Assembly (NCBI GenBank): GCA_040755835.1
Contig: JBFMAB010000119.1
Location: forward strand, 1 to 64,000
Reading direction: 5' to 3'
DNA from: JADLDB01 sp040755835
Lineage (GTDB): Bacteria > Myxococcota > Myxococcia > Myxococcales > Myxococcaceae
Length of the DNA stretch: 64,000 bases
Below, piece by piece: positions 54,546 through 62,344 of this stretch; positions within the stretch are counted from its first letter, which is position 1; each line of letters begins with the position of its first letter. The notes beneath the pieces are model-generated. The model worked only from the letters and a program-made list of their open reading frames with translations, had not been told where the DNA came from and did no database searches. The position numbers and the translations under genes are program-made.

Positions 54546-57500
54546 TCACTTCTGGCTGACGGTCTGCGGCAGCACGACCTCGAAGCTGCCGCCTTCGGAG
54601 CGGCCCCACACCTCGGGCTCGTACATGAGTTCGCCGCGGGCGGGCTTGAGCACGAAGGTGCCGGGCGTGGTGGCGCGGGCCACGAAGCTGGTCACGTGCA
54701 CGCCCGGGGGCAGGTGGTCCGCGAAGAGGACGACGCGGTTGTCGCGCATCTCGGTGTGGTTGAAGGGCGTCCAGAAGCTGAAGCGCCAGGGATCGTCGTA
54801 GTCGCCCTCCTCCGCCGAGCCCTCCTCGCCGTCCTCGTACCCTTCCCCCTCGTAGCCGACGTCGCGGCGCTCCTCGTCGGGCGAGCGTCCCAGCCTCGCG
54901 GTGGTGGCCAGCGAGGTGTCGACCGGCTCGAGGCCCGCGGGCAGCGGCACCTCGAACGCGGCCCAGTGGCGCTCCTGGTTCGACGCGACGCGCACGCGGA
55001 TGCGCACCAGGTCGCCCGCGTAGAACTTCGTTGCCTGGCCGCCACCGGCGTACGGCTCGAACCAGCGCTGCACGAAGAGCCCGTTGTCCAGCGACGTCGT
55101 GGGCATCTGCTTCGGCGCGTACTTGAGCAGCGCCGAGTAGTAGAGGACGCCCGTGCCTTCCTTCCGGAAGGTGAGCTTCTGCTCGGCGCCCGCCGCCTTC
55201 GAGAGCAGCTCCTTCATGGGCAGCGTCTTCGTCTTCGTCACCAGGGAGCGGCCCTTGAAGAGGTCCTCCATGAGTGGGGCGGCGCCCATCGACAGCGTGG
55301 CCTTGAAGTCCGGCGTGTCCTTCTCCTTGGTGCGCAGCACCTCGGTGAGCGCCATGAGCGAGAAAGCCGCCTCCTGCGTCGAGCGCCACTGGCCGTCGCC
55401 CTGCCGCACGCCGGTGAGGTACTTCGTCATCTTCCCGACGTACGGGTGGTCGGGCGAGATGTCGGTGAGCGCCTGGAGCACCACGCCGGTGGTGCGCGTG
55501 TCCGACTGGAAGTACGTCGCGTAGGTGCGCGAGTTGAACTCCTCGAAGTGGAGGCCCTTGGGCGACTCCTTCGCGTGGTTCAGGATCTCCTGCAGGAGCG
55601 CCTTCGCCTGGCCGCGATCGCCGCCGCCCACGAACATCGCGTTGGCGAGCAGCGCGCGGGAGAACAGCGAGAGCTTGTCCCGCCGCGCGTAGAACTCGGA
55701 GTAGCTGGACGCCTTCGGCTGCTTCGCGCGCGCCAGCACGTACGCCGCGAAGACGCGCGTCTCGTCGTCGCACCACAGCTCGCACGGGTGGCACGTGCCA
55801 CCCACCACCTTCTCCAGGTAGCCGGTGGCGCGGGTGAGGCGATCGGCGGGCACCGCGAAGCCCACTTCCTTCGCGCGGGCGAGCGCCAGCGTGGCGTACG
55901 CGCTGGTCCACGACGACGCGCACCAGGACGACGGCCAGTAGCGGAAGCTGCCGTCACCGTCCTGCAGCGCGAGGATCGACTTCACCGTGGCGTTGATGAC
56001 GTCGTCCGGGTGCTTCTGGTCGGACACGTCCAGCGTCCCGAAGAGGTACGTGTCGAGCCACGCGTTGAGCTCGTTCTCCTTCGCCTGCTTCTTCGCGTCG
56101 GGCCCCGGCCACGGCACGCCGAACTGGCCGGAGATCTCCCGCAGCGCGATGAAGGGCACCAGCCGCGACGACTGCTGCTCGAGGCACCCGTAGGGGTACT
56201 GGATGAGCTGCTGGAAGCCCTGGTCGAAGCCGCCGAGCGAGGTCGACGCCATGGACACGGTCAGCCCGCCCTGGTCATCGTAGACGTCCTTCGGCGGGAC
56301 GATGCCCTCGACGCGCTGGTCGGTGGTGTCGCCGTAGGTGGCGACCGCGTCCAGCTCGACCGGCAGCTCGATGGGGATCTTCTCCTCCACCCCGTCGGAC
56401 GCGCCGCCCGCCGAGGCCTTGAAGCGGAACGTCGTCTTCCCCGGCGAGACGGCCTTGAAGGCGAAGCGCACCTCCTTCGGCGCGCCCTCGGCGACGGGGA
56501 CCGTCTGGGTCGCGGGGCCGGCCAGCGCCGCGCCGCCCTGCACCTCGGCGGTCACCGTGACGTCGCCGGCGCCAGCGCCGTGCTTGTGCACCACCACGCC
56601 CGCCTCGAACGCGTCGCCGACGCGGGCGAAGCGCGGCATGGCGGGCAGCGCCATGACGGGCTTGTTCACCTGCAGCGACGTCTCGCCCGAGCCGAAGCGA
56701 TCGGCCTGGGTGATGACGACGGCCATCACGCGGAAGGTGGTGAGGTTGTCGGGCAGCTTGAACGAGGTGCTGGCCGAGCCGTCCTTCACCTCCAACGTCG
56801 GGTTGAAGAGCACCGTCGTCCTGAAGTCGCTGCGGAGGCCCGCGCCCTCGCCCGACGCGCCGCCGCCGCCGCCGGCCTCCTCCCCCTTCTCGCCGTAGCT
56901 GCGCTTGCGCACGAGGTGCAGGAGCGGCTCACCGAGGCGCACCGACAGCGGCCGCTCGGGGAAGATGGCGGCGATCGGATCCGGCGTGGTGTACGCGGTG
57001 AGGCGCAGCACGGCCTCGTCGACGACGTACAGCGTCACCTCGCCCGAAGCGGGCTTGCCGGCCGAGTCCTTCACGTCGATGGACACGTTGACGGTGTCGC
57101 GCGGCTGGTAGTCCGTCTTGTCCGTCTTCACCGCGACGGCGAGGCGCTTCGTCTTGCGCTCGACGGACAGCTTCACGAGGCCGATGCGCGCGTTCGGCCG
57201 GCCGGGATCGTCGCCGGTCTCGATGCCACCCTGCGCGACGCGCGGCCGCATGATGAGGACGCCCGCGAAGACGTTGGGCACCATGTCCTCGGTGATGGGC
57301 ACGTCCACCGTGACGACGCTGCCCTTCAGGTCGACCAGGCGCCGCGACAGCACGCCTTCGCGCTCGACCGTCACCATCGCCTTCGCCTCGGGGTACGGCG
57401 ACTTGATGAGCACCTTCGCCACGTCGCCCACGTCGTAGGTCGTCTTGTCGGTGATGAGCTCGACGCGATCGGTGTCGTTGCGTTGCCAGGCCACCCAGTC

Positions 57501-60500
57501 GCTGCCGGTCGCGTACACGCCCAGCGACGACGAGTGCGCGCGGCCCTGGTCGTCCTTCACGCTGGCGCGGACGATGTAGAAGCCCGCCTTGTCCGGCTTG
57601 AACGCGCACGGCACGGCGGCGTCTCCGGAGGTCAGCTCGCACTTCTTCACCTCGGTCTCGACGGGCTCGCTGACGGTGCTGAAGCCGCCGGACGCGTCCT
57701 TCTTCTTCACGGACTTCCAGGTGCGGCTGGTGACGGTGACGGTGAGCGCCCGGCCCTTCGCGCGCTTCCCCCCGGTGTCGACGACGAGCGTCTCGAGGCC
57801 GTACTCGGTGCCGACGGACATGAAGTACGCCGGGCTGCGGAGGCCCACGTAGTACTGCGCGGGGTGCACGGTGACGGACGCGCGGCCGGCGACCGTCTGC
57901 CGGTTCACGTCGGTGACCTCCGCCTCCAGCGTGTACTCGTACGGTTTCTCACCGGGCGCGTCGGTGGTGCCGGCCTTCACCGCGAAGGCGCCCTTCTCGT
58001 CGACGCGGCCCTCGCCGCTCGCGAACAGGCCGGACGCGTCCTGCGGGCGGTTGTCGTCCCACCACCAGGTCTCCTGGCGGAACGTGAAGTCGGGCGCGAC
58101 GTCGGTGGAAAAGGACGTGGAGTTCTTGTGCGCGGACCACTTCACCTGCGCGTCGTTCATCGCGCCGCCGAAGAGGTAGCGGGCGAACACCTGGCCTTCG
58201 AGCGCGTCGCCGGCGACGAGCGACTTCTGCTTCGTCTCGACGTCCACGCGGAACTGCGGCGCGCGGTACTCCTCGACGCGGAAGCCGCCGAACACCTCGA
58301 CGCTGCCGCCGGCGGCGCTGCCCATCGCCTCGACGCGGTAGTCGCCGGTGGGCGACTCCTTGCCGATGGTCACCTTCGTGGAGAAGGTGCCGTACTTCGT
58401 CACCTTCACGTTCTCGCTCTTCACCTTCTCGCCGCGCGAGTCGGTGACGTGCACGGTGACGAGGCTGCCTTCGGCCGGGCTGCGCAGCTCGCCCATGACG
58501 CGGTAGCGCACGACGCCCTTCACGAAGACCTCGTCGCCCGGGCGGTAGATGCCGCGGTCGGTGAAGACGAAGCCGGAGCTGTCGGGCCGCTCGCCTTCCC
58601 ACCCCTGCGAGAGGCCGAACTCGTACGGCTCGACGCCCGAGGACCAGGTGTTGGCGGTCGCGGACAGGTCGCCGTCCTTCTGCGCGACGACGAGCGCGAA
58701 CGGGTATTCCCAGTCGTAGCGCACGCTCTTCAGCTTCATCTCGACGGTGCCGGGCGCGTCGGCGAAGCCCTCGGCGTTCGTCTTGCCCGTCCACGCGGAG
58801 GCGCCGCCTTCGTCGTAGATGGTGACGTCGGCGTCGGCGACGGGCTTGCCGTCGGACAGGCGCGTCACCCACACCAGGGACGACTTCGGGGCGACCTTGA
58901 TGTGCGCGGCGAGATCCGTCACCTGCACGAGCTGCCGGTAGCCGTCCCTGGGGTGGTACTCGAGCTGCGGCGAGTCGACGGTGACCAGCGCCACGCCCGT
59001 GAGCGCGTCGGCGCCCAGCACCTTGCGAAGCTCCAGCGGGTGCACGCGCGCGACGTTCTTCGGGTACTTGAGCGTCTCCACCTCCTGGAAGTCCGGGGCG
59101 CGGGACAAGACCGGGCCGTCGTCGTTGCGGCGCGCGAGCGCCTTCACCAGCTCGGGCAGCGACAGCTTCCACATGCGCACCTTCAAGGTATTCAGGTTCG
59201 ACACCTCGACGGGCAGGCGCGGCGCGTCCTTCGACGCCTCCACGAGGCCCAGCGAGCCGCCGACGACGAGCGCCGGGGAGAGATCGTCGGTGCGCACGGT
59301 GGCCTCGAGCCCTGCGGCGGCCGCCTGCTTGAAGACGTCCGCGGCGCCGTTGCGGATCTTCACCCGGTACTGGGTGCCCGGCTTCCACTTGCCGGGGATG
59401 GAGATGTACGGGCTGCGATCCATCTCCCACTGCGAGCGCGGCGCCCACGCTTCGGCGTTCTCCCAATCGAGCTCGACGGCCGGCGTCACCGTCAGCCGCT
59501 CCTTCAGCGTCGCCAGGTCCGCCTCGTTCGAGGTGAAGAGCACGAGCGGGCCGTACGGGCACTTCCAGTCCTGGCAGAAGCGCGCCGAGTCGAGGCTGAA
59601 CGGCCCGTAGGTGCGCCACTCCACCGTCTGGCTGCTGGACCACGGCAGCGGCCCTTCTTTGCCGTGCAGCGACGCGTCCAGCGTCAGCGTCAGCGCCTGG
59701 TTCAGCGGCAGCGGCTGCGAGGGGGTGAGGGTGTAGCGGGTCTGGCGGTTGCGGTAGCCGCGCTCGTCATCGGACAGGGGCTCGTACGCGCGGCCCTGCT
59801 TGCGGGCCTCCTCGAGCCGCGCGCGGCGCTCGTCCTGGATCGAGACCTCCTTCGTCACCTTGAGGGGGATGGCGGTGCCGCCGGCGGTCAGCTTCACGCC
59901 CTTCTCGAGCTCGGCCCTGTCGACGGGCTGGTTGAAGAGGAGCGAGATGGTGCTGTCCGGGGCGAGCCAGCGGTGGCCGCGGGCGGGCGAGACGTCCTGC
60001 AGCTCGAGGCGCGGCGTGGAGAACGAGAAGACGTAGTCCTCCTTGAGCTCGGCGCCGTCGAGCGCCTTGAGCCCCTTGAAGACGGTCACCTTGAACTCGG
60101 TGGAGTACGGCATGAGGCCCCTGGGGACGAACTCGGCCGACGCGGAGCCGAGCCAGCGCCACTCGCCCTCGACGGTGGGCTCGATCTTCGCGAACGGCTT
60201 CGCGGCGTCGCCGGCGCGCTGGGCCTCCACCATCTCGAGGCTCTTCACCGGCCGCGAGAAGGTGACGGTGGGGCGCACCTCGCCGTATTGCTCGCCCTGT
60301 GGCCGCGCGGCCACGACGTCCAGGTCCTTGCCCGAGCCGGGGAGCAGCTCGCCCGAGATGTCGAGGTCCGGCGCCTTCGGCAGCGGCTGGAGATCGAGCG
60401 GCTTCGACTCGCCCCCCGGCGTCATCAGGTCGGTGGGCGTCTTGCCCTTGTCTCCGCACGTACACGCGCCGACGCCCAGGACGACTCCCGCGAGCCACAG

Positions 60501-60512
60501 TCGACGAAGCAT
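54546..60512 (-). CDS. Bacterial alpha-2-macroglobulin lipoprotein
   Basis: 1988 residues from ATG 60512 with GAGGGGGAA upstream. Lipobox GVGAC at residues 13-17, then the series of MG beta-sandwich domains (for example SDFRTTVLFNPTLEVKDG before the thioester half), and the thioester motif CLEQ at 1443-1446 in YPYGCLEQQSSR, within an alpha/alpha toroid (DVINATVKSILALQDGDGSFRYW). A protease that cuts the bait region is trapped and covalently bound by the thioester. Length exceeds E. coli YfhM (1653) through larger N-terminal domains. The C-terminal domain contains a Glu/Asp/Gly-rich insert (GYEGEGYEDGEEGSAEEGDY). Paired with pbpC. Confidence 0.95.
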   Translation of the reverse strand: MLRRLWLAGVVLGVGACTCGDKGKTPTDLMTPGGESKPLDLQPLPKAPDLDISGELLPGSGKDLDVVAARPQGEQYGEVRPTVTFSRPVKSLEMVEAQRAGDAAKPFAKIEPTVEGEWRWLGSASAEFVPRGLMPYSTEFKVTVFKGLKALDGAELKEDYVFSFSTPRLELQDVSPARGHRWLAPDSTISLLFNQPVDRAELEKGVKLTAGGTAIPLKVTKEVSIQDERRARLEEARKQGRAYEPLSDDERGYRNRQTRYTLTPSQPLPLNQALTLTLDASLHGKEGPLPWSSSQTVEWRTYGPFSLDSARFCQDWKCPYGPLVLFTSNEADLATLKERLTVTPAVELDWENAEAWAPRSQWEMDRSPYISIPGKWKPGTQYRVKIRNGAADVFKQAAAAGLEATVRTDDLSPALVVGGSLGLVEASKDAPRLPVEVSNLNTLKVRMWKLSLPELVKALARRNDDGPVLSRAPDFQEVETLKYPKNVARVHPLELRKVLGADALTGVALVTVDSPQLEYHPRDGYRQLVQVTDLAAHIKVAPKSSLVWVTRLSDGKPVADADVTIYDEGGASAWTGKTNAEGFADAPGTVEMKLKSVRYDWEYPFALVVAQKDGDLSATANTWSSGVEPYEFGLSQGWEGERPDSSGFVFTDRGIYRPGDEVFVKGVVRYRVMGELRSPAEGSLVTVHVTDSRGEKVKSENVKVTKYGTFSTKVTIGKESPTGDYRVEAMGSAAGGSVEVFGGFRVEEYRAPQFRVDVETKQKSLVAGDALEGQVFARYLFGGAMNDAQVKWSAHKNSTSFSTDVAPDFTFRQETWWWDDNRPQDASGLFASGEGRVDEKGAFAVKAGTTDAPGEKPYEYTLEAEVTDVNRQTVAGRASVTVHPAQYYVGLRSPAYFMSVGTEYGLETLVVDTGGKRAKGRALTVTVTSRTWKSVKKKDASGGFSTVSEPVETEVKKCELTSGDAAVPCAFKPDKAGFYIVRASVKDDQGRAHSSSLGVYATGSDWVAWQRNDTDRVELITDKTTYDVGDVAKVLIKSPYPEAKAMVTVEREGVLSRRLVDLKGSVVTVDVPITEDMVPNVFAGVLIMRPRVAQGGIETGDDPGRPNARIGLVKLSVERKTKRLAVAVKTDKTDYQPRDTVNVSIDVKDSAGKPASGEVTLYVVDEAVLRLTAYTTPDPIAAIFPERPLSVRLGEPLLHLVRKRSYGEKGEEAGGGGGASGEGAGLRSDFRTTVLFNPTLEVKDGSASTSFKLPDNLTTFRVMAVVITQADRFGSGETSLQVNKPVMALPAMPRFARVGDAFEAGVVVHKHGAGAGDVTVTAEVQGGAALAGPATQTVPVAEGAPKEVRFAFKAVSPGKTTFRFKASAGGASDGVEEKIPIELPVELDAVATYGDTTDQRVEGIVPPKDVYDDQGGLTVSMASTSLGGFDQGFQQLIQYPYGCLEQQSSRLVPFIALREISGQFGVPWPGPDAKKQAKENELNAWLDTYLFGTLDVSDQKHPDDVINATVKSILALQDGDGSFRYWPSSWCASSWTSAYATLALARAKEVGFAVPADRLTRATGYLEKVVGGTCHPCELWCDDETRVFAAYVLARAKQPKASSYSEFYARRDKLSLFSRALLANAMFVGGGDRGQAKALLQEILNHAKESPKGLHFEEFNSRTYATYFQSDTRTTGVVLQALTDISPDHPYVGKMTKYLTGVRQGDGQWRSTQEAAFSLMALTEVLRTKEKDTPDFKATLSMGAAPLMEDLFKGRSLVTKTKTLPMKELLSKAAGAEQKLTFRKEGTGVLYYSALLKYAPKQMPTTSLDNGLFVQRWFEPYAGGGQATKFYAGDLVRIRVRVASNQERHWAAFEVPLPAGLEPVDTSLATTARLGRSPDEERRDVGYEGEGYEDGEEGSAEEGDYDDPWRFSFWTPFNHTEMRDNRVVLFADHLPPGVHVTSFVARATTPGTFVLKPARGELMYEPEVWGRSEGGSFEVVLPQTVSQK

Positions 60513-60573
60513 GGTGTTCCCCCTCGCAAGAAAGGTGCCTCGGGTTCATACCGCAGCGGGCCCGGGAGGTCGC

Positions 60574-60585
60574 CCCTCGCGAGGG
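60574..60585. promoter_or_regulatory. Palindrome in the divergent promoter region
   Basis: CCCTCGCGAGGG is a perfect 12-base palindrome 62 bases before the alpha-2-macroglobulin start and 49 before the methyltransferase start, the only obvious symmetry in that 121-base divergent gap. Candidate operator; high GC makes chance palindromes common. Confidence 0.3.
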
Positions 60586-60633
60586 CGCGGCGCGCTTTTC
60601 GCGTGACGCGCTGTCGTGTAGGCGTCTGGGTCG

Positions 60634-61302
60634 ATGGCGTCCCGCATCGTCCACTGCACCGACGGCGTCGCGTGGCTGGCGCAGGCGGCGCTGCCGACGG
60701 GCCACGCGATCGTCACGTCGCTCCCCGACAGCAGCGAGGTGCCGAAGTTGGGCTTCGACGGCTGGCGGCGCTGGTTCATGGACACCGCGGCGCTCGCGTG
60801 CCGGCAGGTGGCGGACGACGCGGTGGCGATCTTCTTCCAGACGGACGTGAAGCGAGGCGGCCGCTGGGTGGACAAGGGTTACCTGGTGTCCGCGGGCGCG
60901 GAGGCCGCGGGCAGCCACTGCCTCTGGCACAAGGTGGTGTGCCGCGCGCCACCGGGGATGACGACGTTCGGGCGGCCGGGGTACGCACACCTGTTGTGCT
61001 TCTCGCGGGGCCTCACGCTGGAGAAGGCGCAGTCGTCGCCCGACGTGCTGCCGCGCCTCGGTGAGATGCCGTGGGCGCGCGCGATGGGGGTAGAGGCCTG
61101 CGAGGCGGTGTCGAAGTTCCTGCTCGCGCACACGACCTGCCGCACCGTCGTCGATCCCTTCTGCGGGGTGGGCACGATGCTCGCGGTGGCGAACCGCCAT
61201 GGGCTGGACGCGGTCGGCGTGGAACTGTCACCGAAGCGCGCGGAGAAGGCGCGGCAGCTCGAGGTGCGCCCCGCGGCCGCCGGTGCATCCCCCCGCCCCT
61301 GA
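60634..61302 (+). CDS. SAM-dependent methyltransferase with DNA-methylase topology
   Basis: 222 residues. The order is that of beta-class amino-methyltransferases: a catalytic-motif position early (IVTSLPDSSE at 26-35, where DPPY or SPPY is usual), then WRRWFMDTAALACR, and the SAM motif late (VVDPFCGVGTMLAVANRHG near 171-189, GVELSPKRAEKAR). The catalytic loop reads TSLPD, lacking the aromatic residue that stacks on the target base. No restriction partner is near, so it may be an orphan methylase or act on another substrate. It is divergent from the alpha-2-macroglobulin gene. Confidence 0.78.
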   Translation: MASRIVHCTDGVAWLAQAALPTGHAIVTSLPDSSEVPKLGFDGWRRWFMDTAALACRQVADDAVAIFFQTDVKRGGRWVDKGYLVSAGAEAAGSHCLWHKVVCRAPPGMTTFGRPGYAHLLCFSRGLTLEKAQSSPDVLPRLGEMPWARAMGVEACEAVSKFLLAHTTCRTVVDPFCGVGTMLAVANRHGLDAVGVELSPKRAEKARQLEVRPAAAGASPRP

Positions 61303-61370
61303 GGTCGCGAGGAGCGGGTGCGCTCGCTCGTGTGACGCCCGGCGGGGCGAGAGCTGATAGCGTCGCCGCG

Positions 61371-62030
61371 ATGCGCTCCCTCGCGCTCGGCCTGCTCGTC
61401 TCACTCGCCGCCTGTGGGCGGACCGCGCTGGTCGACGACGAGCTGCTCCTCTCCGGACTCGACGCCGGGGGTGGCGGCGCGGAAGACGCGTCCCTGCCCG
61501 GCGACGACGCGGGCGTTAGGGACGCGGGGTCGCCCGATGCAGGCGTGCCCGATGCCGGTCCGCCGGACGCGGGTCGGCCGGACGCCGGCGCGCCCGACGC
61601 TGGCGGAGTCGATGCAGGCGCACCGGACGCCGGGCTGCGACGCTGCGAGGGCCGCGTCTCGATGGGCTTCGAGGTGGACTTCCTCGACCTCGAGCGGCTC
61701 GTCGTGCGCACCGGCGTCGGCCCGATGGGGCTTCCGCCGCCGCCGGCGGATCTGAAGATCGCCTACTCCGCGAATCAGGTGCCGCACGCCATCGTCCAGA
61801 ACGTCAACGGCGCGGCGATCGCCATCGTCGCGAACCGCACGCTGGCCACGCTGACCGCCGCGGACGTCGCCAACGCCACCTTCACGTTCGTCACACCGAC
61901 GACCCCCTTCGACGCGACGCACGTGGTGCTCATCACCACGCCGGTGCTGAACACCTTCGCGCTGGGCAACCCCGCCGAGAGCACCAACCTCTCGTTCGAC
62001 GTGCGCCTCGTGCGCGGGCAGTGCCCATGA
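61371..62030 (+). CDS. Lipoprotein with PDAG repeats
   Basis: 219 residues from ATG 61371; lipobox LAAC at residue 15. Residues about 30-90 are a low-complexity linker with ten or so DAG units (DAGSPDAGVPDAGPPDAG and so on), a hallmark of myxobacterial lipoproteins. The C-terminal ~125 residues form a compact beta-rich domain (GFEVDFLDLERLVV, HAIVQNVNGAAIAIV, THVVLITTPVLNTF). Family unknown. The linker is repetitive at DNA level and prone to length change. Confidence 0.83.
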   Translation: MRSLALGLLVSLAACGRTALVDDELLLSGLDAGGGGAEDASLPGDDAGVRDAGSPDAGVPDAGPPDAGRPDAGAPDAGGVDAGAPDAGLRRCEGRVSMGFEVDFLDLERLVVRTGVGPMGLPPPPADLKIAYSANQVPHAIVQNVNGAAIAIVANRTLATLTAADVANATFTFVTPTTPFDATHVVLITTPVLNTFALGNPAESTNLSFDVRLVRGQCP

Positions 62031-62190
62031 CTACGGCGTGAGCCGCACGTTGCCGTGGTTGCGCTGCGCCGCCCCGAAGTCGTCGCCGCTCCAGTCCGCC
62101 CCGGCGGTGGCCGTGGTGAAGCTGACGAAGCTCGCGTCGCGGTCGAGCGCCTCGGTGGCCCAGGTGCCGACGCTCCCGGAGTAGCGCTGG
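62031..62190 (-). pseudogene. C-terminal relic of a lost gene
   Basis: About 53 codons ending in TAG at 62031 have nearly 100% G/C third positions and encode YSGSVGTWATEALDRDASF then TATAGADWSGDDFGAAQRN and a tail ending VRLTP. The frame stays open to 62336, but bases beyond about 62190 lose coding character and would run into the uvrA promoter. Best read as the tail of a truncated gene whose front is gone. It fills half of the 314-base gap before uvrA; the other half holds the uvrA promoter and LexA-like site. Confidence 0.45.
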
Positions 62191-62280
62191 CGCACGCGGC
62201 GCTCGCGTTCCGCCGTGGCTCGCGGCCTGCACGCGCCGACAGGCCTTCCGCTCGCGGCCCCGCTGGAATGAACGCTTGAC

Positions 62281-62297
62281 CTGAACGCCCGTTCCGC
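62281..62297 (+). promoter_or_regulatory. LexA-like (SOS) box before uvrA
   Basis: CTGAACGCCCGTTCCGC contains GAAC-N4-GTTC, the core of Gram-positive-type SOS boxes, and fits all but one position of the Myxococcus LexA motif as I remember it. It directly follows a TTGACC hexamer (62276-62281) and lies about 50 bases before the uvrA ATG, where repressor would block the promoter. Confidence 0.55.
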
Positions 62298-62344
62298 CCG
62301 AAGTATGGGCAGCGCCACCCCGCCGGCGCTAGACAAGGCACGCC

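Noticed and set aside
54696..61064. A 2122-codon plus-strand open frame opposite the alpha-2-macroglobulin gene
   Set aside because: It is a by-product of high GC and strong third-position bias on the other strand: composition is Arg/Leu/Val/His-rich, no domain is visible, and the minus-strand product has signal peptide, thioester motif and correct family order.
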